Positions 46,992 to 55,835 of a stretch of DNA of 64,000 nucleotides are shown here, one piece after another. The stretch spans positions 4,774,001-4,838,000 of the forward strand of contig NZ_CP166730.1 in the NCBI RefSeq assembly GCF_041320665.1, read 5' to 3'. The translations under genes were made by a program, and so were the position numbers. The DNA is from Comamonas sp. GB3 AK4-5 (GTDB lineage: Bacteria > Pseudomonadota > Gammaproteobacteria > Burkholderiales > Burkholderiaceae_C). The notes under the pieces are model-generated. The model was not told the origin of the DNA. It made no database searches and was given only the letters and a program-made list of their open reading frames with translations. Positions within the stretch are counted from its first letter, which is position 1. Each line of letters starts with the position of its first letter.

Positions 46992-47672
46992 ATGGAGTTC
47001 CTGAGCACTGCCGATTTCTGGATCGGCCTGATGAAGATCGTCTGGATCAACATCATTCTCTCTGGCGACAATGCCGTCGTCATTGCCCTGGCGGCCCGTT
47101 CGCTACCCCCTGAACAACAGAAAAAAGCCATCATGTTCGGCTCCGGCGCGGCCGTGGTGCTGCGCATCGTGCTGACCGTGGTGGCGGCCAAGCTGCTGGA
47201 GCTGTCCTTTTTGCAGGTCATCGGCGGCGTTCTGCTGCTGTGGATCGGCTACCAACTGCTCACCGGTGGCGACGACGACGAAGGCGAAGCCAAGGGCACG
47301 GGCTCCATGGCTGCAGCCATCCGCACCATTCTGATTGCCGACCTGGTGATGAGCCTGGACAACGTGATTGCCGTGGCGGCCACCGCCCAAGGCAATATGG
47401 TGCTGCTGATTTTGGGCCTGGCCATTTCCATCCCCCTGGTGATCTTCGGCTCCACGCTGATGATCAAGCTGATGGACCGCTTCCCCGTCATCGTCACCCT
47501 GGGCGCTGCCCTGATCGGCTGGGTAGGCGGCGAAACCATCGTCAACGACAACCTGCTGCACGGCTACACCTTGGCCCACCCGTGGCTGCACTATGTCGCT
47601 GCTGCGGCAGGCGCTGTGCTGGTGGTGGGTCTGGGCAAGCTCATGCAAGCCCGCCAAGCCAAGACGGCCTGA
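46992..47672 (+). CDS. TerC-family membrane protein (YjbE/YkoY type), copy 1
   Basis: 226 residues, about seven membrane helices. The two acidic motifs of the family are ILSGDNAVVIALA and IADLVMSLDNVIAVA, one in each repeat; WIGYQLLTGG and GWVGGETIVND follow. Relatives export manganese, in E. coli and Bacillus also during protein metalation at the membrane. A second TerC protein, on the opposite strand, is encoded at 51929. It lies between the sucCD terminator and its own terminator. Confidence 0.92.
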   Translation: MEFLSTADFWIGLMKIVWINIILSGDNAVVIALAARSLPPEQQKKAIMFGSGAAVVLRIVLTVVAAKLLELSFLQVIGGVLLLWIGYQLLTGGDDDEGEAKGTGSMAAAIRTILIADLVMSLDNVIAVAATAQGNMVLLILGLAISIPLVIFGSTLMIKLMDRFPVIVTLGAALIGWVGGETIVNDNLLHGYTLAHPWLHYVAAAAGAVLVVGLGKLMQARQAKTA

Positions 47673-47707
47673 CCCCCCAGACTGCGTTCCCTACGGAACA
47701 CAGCACA

Positions 47708-47735
47708 CAAGGCGCCTGCTGGCGCCTTTGTTTTT
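47708..47735 (+). terminator. Terminator after terC copy 1
   Basis: AAGGCGCC (47709-47716), loop TGCT, GGCGCCTT (47721-47728), then TGTTTTT. Confidence 0.85.
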
Positions 47736-47890
47736 GGCAGCTTGCACTGCACCCTGCCCCGGATACATATCCGCAACCTTGGTCGGACCGATGGAGTGAC
47801 CATGTCGCACAAAACGTCACCTCGCCAGACCTGCGGCCAAAGAAACGGCAGAAATCGCCTATTTCACCGCCCAAACACCACCGATCGACC

Positions 47891-47905
47891 TGGCACAGCG
47901 ATTGC
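47891..47905 (+). promoter_or_regulatory. Sigma54 (-24/-12) promoter of the pilin gene
   Basis: TGGCAC-AGCGA-TTGC has the exact spacing of the RpoN consensus, with conserved GG and GC. The expected start of transcription is near 47917 and the pilin ATG is at 47941. Pilin genes in Pseudomonas and others are controlled by RpoN with PilR, so the match is meaningful. Confidence 0.85.
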
Positions 47906-47940
47906 GCGGGGATTGCACATTCACAACCCGGGAGCAATCC

Positions 47941-48486
47941 ATGCGGCGTTCCGTGCAACAGGGCTTTACCTTGATCGAGTTGATGATTGTGGTGGCCATC
48001 ATCGGCGTCTTGGCGGCCGTGGCCTTGCCGGCCTACCAGGACTACACCAAGCGCGCCAAGATGGCGGAGGTGGTGCTGGCGGCTTCAACCTGCCGCACCA
48101 CCATCACGGAAGTCGTGCAGTTCATGCCCGCCGACAAAGTCACCACGGCCGCCGCAGATGCCAATCACTGGGGCTGCGAGGCCAACCCGGTTGCTGCCTC
48201 CGCGACTGCAGACCCCAAGGGCCCCAGCAAATATGTGCAATCGGTTTCGGCAGATGCGCAGGGCGTGGTCTCCGTCGTGGCCCAGAATTTCAACGACAAC
48301 AATATCGACGGCAAAACCCTGCAACTGCGCCCCTACTTCAAGGACAGCAGCAACACCGCCGTCCCGCTGGATTTGAGCGTTGCCAGCAAAGGCCAGGGCA
48401 AGCCGATCTCCGAATGGCGCTGCGGCCCGCTGGCCGCCGACAAAGCCGCACTGCTCAAGTTCCTGCCCGGCTCCTGCCGGGAATAA
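47941..48486 (+). CDS. pilA: Type IV pilin (PilA-like)
   Basis: 181 residues. A short basic leader MRRSVQQG is followed by the class III prepilin site [28 protein letters not shown], with Glu at position +5 of the mature protein. PilD would cut after Gly8. Two cysteines near the C-terminus (WRCGPL and GSCRE) would form the usual disulfide loop. Preceded by a sigma54 promoter and Shine-Dalgarno GGGAG. It is probably a major or minor pilin for twitching motility; the rest of the pilus genes are not here. Confidence 0.92.
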   Translation: MRRSVQQGFTLIELMIVVAIIGVLAAVALPAYQDYTKRAKMAEVVLAASTCRTTITEVVQFMPADKVTTAAADANHWGCEANPVAASATADPKGPSKYVQSVSADAQGVVSVVAQNFNDNNIDGKTLQLRPYFKDSSNTAVPLDLSVASKGQGKPISEWRCGPLAADKAALLKFLPGSCRE

Positions 48487-48507
48487 ACGCCTCGCCGCCT
48501 CTGGCAA

Positions 48508-48530
48508 AAAAAGCGCCGAAGGCGCTTTTT
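48508..48530. terminator. Bidirectional terminator between pilA and moaC
   Basis: AAAAAGCGCC (48508-48517), loop GAA, GGCGCTTTTT (48521-48530); shared by the two convergent genes. Confidence 0.92.
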
Positions 48531-48535
48531 GAGTT

Positions 48536-49030
48536 TTAGGCTGCGTCTATGGCCCAGTCACCCGACTTGCCGCCTTGTTTAGCAAGCACCCGCACCCCTT
48601 CCATGCACATGCGCTTGTCCACGGCCTTGCACATGTCGTAGATGGTCAACAGCGCCACCTGCACGGCCGTCAGTGCCTCCATTTCCACGCCGGTCTGGCC
48701 ACGGGTTTCCACAGTGGCCGTGCAATGCACAGCGTTTTCGGCTTCCTGGAGCGCAAAGTCCACGGCCACGCGGGTCAAAGCCAGGGGGTGGCACAGCGGG
48801 ATCAGCTCGCTGGTTTTCTTGGCGGCCATGATGCCGGCGATGCGGGCAATGCCCAGCACATCCCCCTTCTTGGCCGTGCCGCTGGCGATCAGGCCCAGGG
48901 TGGCAGGCGCCATCACGATGCGGCCTTCGGCCACTGCCACGCGGTGGGTGTCGGGCTTGCCGCCGACGTCCACCATATGGGCTTGGCCATGGGCGTCGAA
49001 GTGTGTGAGTTGGTCGGTCATAGAGGTCAT
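48536..49030 (-). CDS. moaC: Cyclic pyranopterin monophosphate synthase
   Basis: 164 residues. With MoaA it converts GTP to cyclic pyranopterin monophosphate, the first step of molybdenum cofactor synthesis. Conserved parts are [50 protein letters not shown] and [23 protein letters not shown]. ATGs at 49030 and 49021 are both possible; the second gives 161 residues, as in E. coli. Single gene convergent with pilA. Confidence 0.96.
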   Translation of the reverse strand: MTSMTDQLTHFDAHGQAHMVDVGGKPDTHRVAVAEGRIVMAPATLGLIASGTAKKGDVLGIARIAGIMAAKKTSELIPLCHPLALTRVAVDFALQEAENAVHCTATVETRGQTGVEMEALTAVQVALLTIYDMCKAVDKRMCMEGVRVLAKQGGKSGDWAIDAA

Positions 49031-49248
49031 GCACAGAAGCGGCCACCACCTCCTGCGCCACGGGTGGGCATACAGGGACAGGGGTACAGCGCGGAACGTT
49101 TGGGGATTACAGGCATCATAGAGGGGCAAGCCCCCTGCAGCCTGCGGCTGTCGCCAAGGGTATAGCGCCAGCCATAACCCATGGGGCTGCGGGCGCAATG
49201 CGCGCTGCAGCGGGCCGTACAGACTGTGTTTCTCACCCGATTTTTGCC

Positions 49249-50826
49249 ATGCACCATTCACAGCGAAAAAAGCCTTTGGCGTATATCCTGTCAGCACTGG
49301 GTGCTACGATTTTTCTGAATCTTGCGCCAACCTATCTGCCTTTGGCGCAGGCGCAAAGCCAGGGCACGCCCCTGCCGCGCATGGGCGATGGCGCCGACAT
49401 CACCACCAATGACGAGCGCCGCATCGGCGACAGCATTGCCCGCCAGCTCTACCGCGACCCGGACTACCTAGACGACCCCGTGGTGCACAGCTATGTGATG
49501 GGCATCTGGTATCCGCTGAAAGAGACTTCGGAGCAACGCGGCGAGCTGTCACCCGAGCTGAACGAGCGCTTTGCCTGGGAGGTACTGCTGGGCCGTGACC
49601 GCAGCATCAACGCCTTTGCCCTGCCGGGCGGCTTTCTGGGCGTGCACCTGGGCCTGGTGAGCGCCGTGGCCACGCGCGATGAGCTGGCCTCGGTGCTGGC
49701 CCACGAGTTAAGCCACGTCACCCAGCGCCATATCTCCCGGCTGATTGCCCAGGACAAGCGCAGCACGCCCTTGATGATTGGCAGCATGATTTTGGGCGCG
49801 CTGGCCGCCACCAAGAGCCCGGATGCAGGCATGGCCATGATGATGGGGGGCCAGGCCCTGGCGGTGCAGAACCAGCTGAATTTCTCACGCGACATGGAGC
49901 GTGAGGCCGACCGCGTGGGGTACAGCCTGATGGCGCCAGCAGGCTTTGCACCAGCAGGCTTTGCCAGCATGTTCGAGCGCCTGCAGCAGGCCAACCGCAT
50001 CAACGACAACGGCAGCTGGCCCTATCTACGCAGCCACCCGCTGACCACCGAGCGCATGGCCGATATGCAGGCCCGCACCCAGATGCTGGGCCAGGCCGCA
50101 GCCGCCAAGCCGCCCACCATGGAGCACACCATGGTCAGCTCCCGCGCCCGGGTGCTGACCCGCCCCGGGCCCGACGCCCTGCGCCAGTGGGCCGCCCTGC
50201 CCGCCAGCAGCGGCTTTGCCCAGCAATCGCCCGCGCAGCAAGCCGGTGCACTGTATGCGGCCATCTTCGGCTTGTTGCAGCTGCGCGATCTGTCCGCTGC
50301 CGAAGCCATGCTGCCCACGCTGCAGGCCCTGACCCAGAGCGATGCCGCAGCCCAGCGCCAAACGCTGTGGCTGGCGGCCGAACTGGCCCTGGCACGCAAC
50401 CAGCCGCAGCTGGCATTGCAAAGATTGGAGCAACTGCCGCCCGCCCCCGCTGCGCCGCACCACAATCCGGAAGATGAGCGCGCCACGCTACTGCTGCGCG
50501 CCCAGGCGACCTCCATGCTGCGCCGCAGCGGCGATGTGGCGGCTACCCTGCAAACCTGGGTCAGCGAGCATCTGCACGATGCTGCAGCCTGGCAGGCCCT
50601 GGCACGTGCCTCACGCGAAACCGGCCAGCCGCTGCGCGCGCTGCGGGCCGAGGCCGAGGCCTTTGTCGCTCAGTATGACTACGCGGCCGCCGTGGACCGC
50701 TTCAAGGCAGGCCAGCAACTGGCCCAGCGCAGTGGTGCCCAGGCCGACCATTTCGAGGCCTCCATTATCGACACCCGCTTGCGCGAGGTGCAATCACTGC
50801 TGCGGGAACAGACGAGCCAGCGCTGA
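49249..50826 (+). CDS. bepA: M48-family periplasmic metalloprotease with TPR domain (BepA-like)
   Basis: 525 residues. Signal peptide (residues 1-35, ending at AQA). The zinc site is HELSH at about residue 152, with the third ligand Glu in [10 protein letters not shown]. The C-terminal half is alpha-helical TPR-like. BepA (YfgC) in E. coli helps assemble or degrade LptD and BAM clients. A 15-bp tandem duplication gives [11 protein letters not shown] around residue 230. Its 3' end overlaps the convergent gene below by 33 bp. Confidence 0.88.
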   Translation: MHHSQRKKPLAYILSALGATIFLNLAPTYLPLAQAQSQGTPLPRMGDGADITTNDERRIGDSIARQLYRDPDYLDDPVVHSYVMGIWYPLKETSEQRGELSPELNERFAWEVLLGRDRSINAFALPGGFLGVHLGLVSAVATRDELASVLAHELSHVTQRHISRLIAQDKRSTPLMIGSMILGALAATKSPDAGMAMMMGGQALAVQNQLNFSRDMEREADRVGYSLMAPAGFAPAGFASMFERLQQANRINDNGSWPYLRSHPLTTERMADMQARTQMLGQAAAAKPPTMEHTMVSSRARVLTRPGPDALRQWAALPASSGFAQQSPAQQAGALYAAIFGLLQLRDLSAAEAMLPTLQALTQSDAAAQRQTLWLAAELALARNQPQLALQRLEQLPPAPAAPHHNPEDERATLLLRAQATSMLRRSGDVAATLQTWVSEHLHDAAAWQALARASRETGQPLRALRAEAEAFVAQYDYAAAVDRFKAGQQLAQRSGAQADHFEASIIDTRLREVQSLLREQTSQR

Positions 50827-51147
50827 CTCGATGACCATGCCCAGCACGGAGTAGAGGATGGCGGCCCACACGGCCGCCCAGAACCCGTTCACATGCAGGC
50901 CGGACAGCATATTGGCGGCGGCCCAGAACATCAGGCCGTTGAGCACAAAGAGAAAAAGCCCCACGGTCAGCAGCGTGACGGGCAGCGTCAACACCACCAA
51001 GATGGGGCGCACCAGCATGTTGAGCAAGCTGATGACCACCACCGCCCACAGGGCCGAGCCAAAGCTTTGCACCTGCACCCCGCTGTAGACCGAGGCCACG
51101 AGCAGCAGCGCGCAAGCGCTGAGAATCCATTTGAATAGCAGCTTCAT
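50794..51147 (-). CDS. Phage-holin-family (YvlD-like) small membrane protein
   Basis: 117 residues, four membrane helices, Phage_holin_4_2 superfamily. The pattern LLNMLVRPILVVLTLPVTLLTVGLFLFVLNGLMFW is diagnostic. These chromosomal proteins are not phage lysis holins; their role is unknown. Its last 33 bp overlap the end of bepA on the opposite strand. It is downstream of the 51257 gene on the same strand. Confidence 0.85.
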   Translation of the reverse strand: MKLLFKWILSACALLLVASVYSGVQVQSFGSALWAVVVISLLNMLVRPILVVLTLPVTLLTVGLFLFVLNGLMFWAAANMLSGLHVNGFWAAVWAAILYSVLGMVIESALARLFPQQ

Positions 51148-51256
51148 GGGCCGCAGCATAGCGCACCGGCTCGCGCTGCGACAGATGGGCGCCAGCGCCA
51201 CACCGACCTGGTGACGCTGGCTGCAGCCCTTATTACTGCAGTACTTGCAACCGTAT

Positions 51257-51733
51257 TTACTGCAGCACTTCTTCCAGCAAAAAGCCCAGGCCCAACAGGC
51301 TGGCCAGCAGCGATGGGAAGGAGCGGCCGGCCTGCAGCTTGGCCGGCGCAGCCATGTCGGCCCCCACCTGCACGGCATTGCCCTGGGTCTCCAGCTTGGG
51401 GCGACGCAAGTCCACGATCTGTGGGGAGATAGCCAACTCGGTGCGCAACTGCTCCACCACCTCAGCCAAGGGGCCACGGGCCAGCAACGAGGTCACCTTG
51501 CCGCCGCTGCGCTCCAGCTGGGGCAGGGCTTCGGCAAACAGCTTGTCGGCCCATTTGCTGCGCCAGTTTTCGCGGGCACGGTTGCTGACCCATTTGCTCA
51601 CCCGGTGGGTGATGCGCGGCGCGCAGGCGACCACCACCCAGTGGGTGCGTGCAGCATGCGGCGCCTGGGACATGGACTGCAGCAACGGCTGGGCGTAAGC
51701 AGCGTCGTCCAGGTACACGATGATGGTTTCCAT
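51257..51733 (-). CDS. Conserved protein of unknown function
   Basis: 158 residues. The N-terminus METIIVYLDDAAYAQPLLQSM followed by THWVVVACAPRITH suggests an alpha/beta (universal-stress-like) fold, but the usual ATP-binding motif is not seen. The final 25 residues are hydrophobic (SLLASLLGLGFLLEEVLQ), perhaps membrane associated. The gene follows a long terminator hairpin of the upstream terC. Its 3' end lies in a small direct repeat of TTACTGCAG and ACTT. Confidence 0.6.
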   Translation of the reverse strand: METIIVYLDDAAYAQPLLQSMSQAPHAARTHWVVVACAPRITHRVSKWVSNRARENWRSKWADKLFAEALPQLERSGGKVTSLLARGPLAEVVEQLRTELAISPQIVDLRRPKLETQGNAVQVGADMAAPAKLQAGRSFPSLLASLLGLGFLLEEVLQ

Positions 51734-51788
51734 GGAATTCCTCGGGTTCGGTGTCGCCCTGCAAAACAGGTGCATCACGGCTGGGGAT

Positions 51789-51873
51789 AAAAAAAAGGCA
51801 GGCCGGCGATAGAGCAGCTCCGGGGGAACTTGGTTCCCGCGCTGTGCGGAGTCTGGCTTCACGCCGGCCTGCC
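51789..51873 (-). terminator. Long-stem terminator after terC copy 2
   Basis: CGCCGGCCTGCC (51862-51873) and GGCAGGCCGGCG (51797-51808) form a perfect 12-bp stem around 53 nt. The loop contains an inner GGGAAC/GTTCCC hairpin. On the minus strand it runs into TTTTTTTT. It ends transcription of terC before the 51257 gene. Confidence 0.75.
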
Positions 51874-51928
51874 CGGCCAGCAGCGGCCCACTTAGGCCGC
51901 CGCAGGTGGCAGTCGCAGTGAGCGCTGC

Positions 51929-52696
51929 TTAGGCAGCGTGGCTTTCGCCGCTCGACTTACCCTTCTTGGCCGCAACCATCTTGCCCAGGGCCAGCACCAG
52001 CAGTGCACCGCCGATGTGGGCAGCCCAGTACAAAGTGGTGGAGATCTGGGCCATGCCGTTTTCATCCAGCGTACCCAGCTTCGGCATCCAGGTCCACTTC
52101 GCCGTGTTGACGAACAGCGGGTCGGTCACCAGCATGCCGCCGGCAATCCAGCCCAGCAGCATGCCGCCGGCCACGATGATGATAGGGAAGCGCTCCATCA
52201 GCTTGATGACCAGCTGCGAGCCCCAGACGATGATGGGGATGGAGATCAGCAGGCCCAGGGTCACCAGCAGCATCTGGTGCTCGCCCGAGCTTTGGGCAGC
52301 GCCGGCAATGGCGATCACGTTGTCCACCGACATCACCAGGTCGGCGACGATGATGGTCTTGATGGCGGCAAACAGCTTGTCGCTGCCCTGGATGTTGTCG
52401 TGGCCTTCTTCATCGGGGGCAATCAGCTTGATACCGATCCACACCAGCAGCAGTGCGCCAACCAGCTTCAATGCGGGCAGCGCCAGCAGCGTCATGGCAA
52501 AAGCGATCAGGATGACGCGCAAGATGATGGCACCCGCCGTGCCGTAAATAATGCCCTTTCTGCGCTGCTCGGGCGGCAGCTTGCGGCAGGCCAGCGCGAT
52601 CACCACCGCGTTGTCGCCACCCAGCAAGATGTCTATGATGATGATCTGACCCAGTGCAATCCAGAACGGGGTGTGGGTGAGAAAGTCCAAATCCAT
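51929..52696 (-). CDS. TerC-family membrane protein, copy 2
   Basis: 255 residues, about seven membrane helices. Family motifs are LLGGDNAVVIALACRKLP and VADLVMSVDNVIAIAGAAQ. Compared with copy 1 it has a longer third periplasmic loop (VTDPLFVNTAKWTWMPKLG). Likely a metal exporter (manganese). GAGGAC precedes the ATG at 52696. It is divergent from the lipid operon. Confidence 0.9.
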   Translation of the reverse strand: MDLDFLTHTPFWIALGQIIIIDILLGGDNAVVIALACRKLPPEQRRKGIIYGTAGAIILRVILIAFAMTLLALPALKLVGALLLVWIGIKLIAPDEEGHDNIQGSDKLFAAIKTIIVADLVMSVDNVIAIAGAAQSSGEHQMLLVTLGLLISIPIIVWGSQLVIKLMERFPIIIVAGGMLLGWIAGGMLVTDPLFVNTAKWTWMPKLGTLDENGMAQISTTLYWAAHIGGALLVLALGKMVAAKKGKSSGESHAA

Positions 52697-53000
52697 AGTC
52701 AAAAGTCCTCGTTGTCGCATGATGGCCGCACTCGGCCGCACCTTGGAAACCAGGCTTTCAGGATCGGAAGTAGAAGCAATACCCGCCACGCGCGATGTGT
52801 GCGGTGGGGAGCGCTTTGAGCCGACCTTTGAAAACCAGTGGCTCAAAGGTCTTGTTCGACAGCGGCTGTTGCCGTGCCTGACAGGCCGGAAGCACAAGGC
52901 TTCGTATTGACGACCTGCCATCCGTTTGTAGCGCGCAGCAAGTGATGCGCCACAAACGAGGAACTACTCCCCTTTGAATGACTGCCGATTCTACGTAAAA
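52697..53000. other. Divergent region terC/lipid operon
   Basis: 304 bp with the probable promoter of the eight-gene operon. It carries three related arms, CTTTGAGCC (52814), GACCTTTGA (52823) and GGCTCAAAGGTC (52840), described as a finding. No gene is seen. Confidence 0.5.
52814..52851. promoter_or_regulatory. Competing inverted repeats upstream of the lipid operon
   Basis: CTTTGAGCC (52814-52822) pairs perfectly with GGCTCAAAG (52840-52848), and GACCTTTGA (52823-52831) pairs perfectly with TCAAAGGTC (52843-52851). The two pairings exclude each other. As DNA these are three CTTTGA half-sites; as RNA they could switch. Role inferred. Confidence 0.55.
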
Positions 53001-54026
53001 ATGGAACAAACCGCGAGTACGCCGAGATTGACCCACACCAAAACACAACACTCCATCAAAATTGCGGCGACCGGTGTTGCGCTCCCCGAACAACGGGTGA
53101 CCTCTTCTGAGTTGGATACAAGGCTGGGAAAGCCCCGCGGCTATGTGGAAAAACGCTCGGGCATTGCATGGCGCTACCACGCCAGCGACAACGCCAGCCA
53201 GGCCGAACTGGCAGCCGCGGCCCTGCATGACGCGCTGGACCGCCATCACATCCCAGCCGACTCCGTGGACCTGCTGATTTCTGCCTCGGCCATCGCGGTG
53301 CAGGCTCTGCCTTATAGCGCGGTGCACATTCTGAAGGCCGCAGGCCTGCCTGCCGGCACGCCCGGGTTTGATGTCAACAGCAGCTGTGTCAGCTTCATCA
53401 CGGCCATGCAGGTGGCCGCGGGCCTGCTGCAAAGCGGCGCCTATCAACGCATTGCCATTGTCTCGGCCGATATCGCCTCGCGCGGTATCGACTGGCAGCA
53501 CGAGGAGTCGTCCTTTATTTTTGGCGATGGCGCGGCCTGCGCCATCGTGGAGCGGGGCGATGGCAGCAGCGGCATCCTGGGCTGCTTGACCGAGGTCTAC
53601 ACCCAGGGCAGCGACTTCTGTGAAATTCGCGCCGGAGGAACCCGCAAAAACCCCAGGGCAGGCATGCAGGAAAGCGATTTTTTGTTCCACATGCAAGGCA
53701 AGCCCCTGTTCCGCCTGGCGTCCTCTTTGATCGAAGACTATTTCGAGCGCCTGCTGCAATGCAGCGGTCTGACACTGGACGACATCGCCACCGTGGTGCC
53801 CCACCAGGCCAGCCATCTGTCTCTGGAACATATGCGCCAGCGCCTGCATGTCCCCACGGAAAAGCTCATCGACATCTACCGCCACCACGGCAACCAGGTG
53901 GCGGCCTCCATCCCCACGGCACTGCACCACGCCTACAGCGAAGGGCGGGTGCAGCCCGGCAAGCCCCTGATGCTGATTGGCACCGCCGCAGGTTTGACGC
54001 TGTCAGGCATGGTGCTGCTGCCATGA
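53001..54026 (+). CDS. FabH/OleA-like 3-oxoacyl-ACP synthase III family condensing enzyme
   Basis: 341 residues, thiolase fold. The catalytic triad is visible: Cys129 (VNSSCVSF), His268 (VPHQAS) and Asn298 (HHGNQVAAS). It would join an acyl thioester to a second acyl or malonyl unit by Claisen condensation. Length and context (OleD-like reductase next) recall OleA, which joins two fatty acyl-CoA chains, rather than housekeeping FabH, but this is not proven. The ATG at 53001 is used; a TTG at 52974 is also in frame. First gene of the operon; overlaps the next by ATGA. Confidence 0.9.
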   Translation: MEQTASTPRLTHTKTQHSIKIAATGVALPEQRVTSSELDTRLGKPRGYVEKRSGIAWRYHASDNASQAELAAAALHDALDRHHIPADSVDLLISASAIAVQALPYSAVHILKAAGLPAGTPGFDVNSSCVSFITAMQVAAGLLQSGAYQRIAIVSADIASRGIDWQHEESSFIFGDGAACAIVERGDGSSGILGCLTEVYTQGSDFCEIRAGGTRKNPRAGMQESDFLFHMQGKPLFRLASSLIEDYFERLLQCSGLTLDDIATVVPHQASHLSLEHMRQRLHVPTEKLIDIYRHHGNQVAASIPTALHHAYSEGRVQPGKPLMLIGTAAGLTLSGMVLLP

Positions 54027-55027
54027 AGGTGCTGGTCACGGGGGCCACCAGTGGGTTGGGGCGCAATGCAACGGCCTGGCTGTTGGAGCAAGGCTGGCAG
54101 GTGCGCGCGGTCGGTCGCAACCTTGAGGCCGGCGCAGCGCTGCAGCAGCTGGGCGCAGACTTTGTGTCCATGGACCTCGGCCATGCCTCGCCGGAGGATG
54201 GCCTGCGCCTGGTCGCAGGCTGCGATGCCGTCTGGCATTGCGCCGCACGCTCTGCCCCCTGGGGGGCGGCCCATGACTTTCACCGCGACAATGTGCAAGC
54301 CACCCGGATGCTGGCCCAGGCCGCCGGACAGCAGGGCGTGCCCCGCTTTGTGCATATCTCCACGCCTGCGGTGTACTTTGATTTCCAGCACCACCTGATG
54401 CTGCCGGAGAGCTACCGGGCGCGCCGCTTTTCCAGCCATTACGCCCACAGCAAATGGCAGGCTGAGCAAGAAATCACCCAGGCCGTTGCCCAGTACCCCG
54501 GAACGCAATGGAGCATGCTACGCCCGCGCGGCCTGTACGGTCCCCATGACCGCGTCATCCTGCCCCGCCTGCTGCAGCAACTGGACCGCAAACGCGGCAT
54601 ATTGCGCCTGCCACGCGGTGGCCAGGCCATTTGCGATCTGAGCTTTGTGCACAACGTGGTGCACGCCATGCACCTGGCCACCACCCAGGCCAACTTGCCC
54701 AATGGCGCGGTCTTCAACATCAGCGACCAGCAACCTCGCACACTGGCCGAAATGCTGCACCAGCTGCTGCAACAAGAGCTTGGTCTTCACTACCGCATAC
54801 GCGCCCTGCCCTATCCGCTGCTCTATGGGCTGGCGACGCTGCTGGAAGGCCTGGCCAGCGTCACCCACAAGGAGCCGCTGTTGACACGCTACAGCGTAGG
54901 CGCCGTCTGCTTCGATATGACGCTGGACGCCAGCCAGGCCCGCTCGCTGCTGGGCTACCAGCCGCGCTTCACCCAGCAGCAAGGCATTGCACACACAGCG
55001 GCATGGCTGCGGCAACAGGGATTTTGA
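54023..55027 (+). CDS. OleD-like NAD(P)-dependent 3-oxo acid reductase (extended SDR)
   Basis: 334 residues, 3-beta-hydroxysteroid dehydrogenase/epimerase family. The Rossmann motif is GATSGLG (7-13). VWHCAARSAPWG and the N-V pair match OleD/3beta-HSD proteins. The catalytic Tyr140 and Lys144 lie in HYAHSKW, with Ser113 in HISTPAVY. In olefin synthesis OleD reduces the 2-alkyl-3-oxoalkanoate made by OleA. It overlaps the upstream gene by 4 bp (ATGA). Confidence 0.9.
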   Translation: MKVLVTGATSGLGRNATAWLLEQGWQVRAVGRNLEAGAALQQLGADFVSMDLGHASPEDGLRLVAGCDAVWHCAARSAPWGAAHDFHRDNVQATRMLAQAAGQQGVPRFVHISTPAVYFDFQHHLMLPESYRARRFSSHYAHSKWQAEQEITQAVAQYPGTQWSMLRPRGLYGPHDRVILPRLLQQLDRKRGILRLPRGGQAICDLSFVHNVVHAMHLATTQANLPNGAVFNISDQQPRTLAEMLHQLLQQELGLHYRIRALPYPLLYGLATLLEGLASVTHKEPLLTRYSVGAVCFDMTLDASQARSLLGYQPRFTQQQGIAHTAAWLRQQGF

Positions 55028-55028
55028 G

Positions 55029-55835
55029 TTGGCAAAGATCACAAGCTTTGAAGCGGGCTACTGCACCCATATCGCTTGCATGGCACTGAAGGGCGCGGGT
55101 TTCAGGGTCTGCAAATTTCCGGCCCGCACCTGGCTGCTTTCCGTGGGCGACAGGCACTGGCTGTGGGACACCGGCTATGCCGAGTGGTTTGAACGCGCCA
55201 CCCGTCAAGGCATCTTCCACCTTTACCGCCGCATCACCCCCGTGTATTTCGACCCGCGCGAGGCCATGGTGGCCCAGCTGGCGGCGCACGGGCTGCAGCC
55301 GGCCGATCTCCAGGGCATTTTGCTTTCACACCTGCATGGCGACCATATGGCCGGGCTGCGCGACTTTCCCGGCACACCGGTTCTCTGTTCGGAAGAAGGC
55401 TGGAACCGCATCCACCGCCTGGAAGGCCTGGCCGCCCTCCGACAAGCTTTTGTGCCGGCCCTGGTGCCCGAGGACATTGCCGGCCGGCTGCAGTTCTTCG
55501 AGCATTTCCCCGAAACCGCCCTGCCCCCCGAGCTCCAGCCTTTCACCCAGGGCTATGCCCTGCCCCACAGCCAGGGCGACATCGTTTTCGTCCCCTTGCC
55601 CGGCCATGCGGCTGGGCATTTCGGCGCCTTTGTGCGCGGCGAGCAAGGCTGGGTGCTGCTGGCCGGCGACGCGGCCTGGTCGCCCACGGGCTACCAGCAG
55701 CTGCGCGGCCCCTCGGTGCTGGCGAATGTGGTGATGGACCAGCCCCGCGCCTACTACCAAACCCTGGAACGCCTTCACCAGCTGTGGCGCGGCGGCAAGG
55801 TGCAAATCCTGCTCTCGCACGAGGGCGATCTATGA
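55029..55835 (+). CDS. Metallo-beta-lactamase-fold hydrolase
   Basis: 268 residues. The metal motif is LSHLHGDHMAG (His101, His103, Asp105, His106), with later ligands in PLPGHAAGHFG and LLAGDAAWS. The fold covers lactonases, thioesterases and others; in this operon a thioester or lactone hydrolase acting on the lipid intermediate would fit. I place the start at TTG 55029, immediately after the upstream stop, because no ATG fits. AGGG lies about ten bases upstream. The downstream overlap is ATGA. Confidence 0.87.
   Translation: MAKITSFEAGYCTHIACMALKGAGFRVCKFPARTWLLSVGDRHWLWDTGYAEWFERATRQGIFHLYRRITPVYFDPREAMVAQLAAHGLQPADLQGILLSHLHGDHMAGLRDFPGTPVLCSEEGWNRIHRLEGLAALRQAFVPALVPEDIAGRLQFFEHFPETALPPELQPFTQGYALPHSQGDIVFVPLPGHAAGHFGAFVRGEQGWVLLAGDAAWSPTGYQQLRGPSVLANVVMDQPRAYYQTLERLHQLWRGGKVQILLSHEGDL

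Noticed and set aside
50794..51147. Holin-family protein as sign of a prophage
   Set aside because: No other phage gene is near; the YvlD-like branch is an ordinary chromosomal family.
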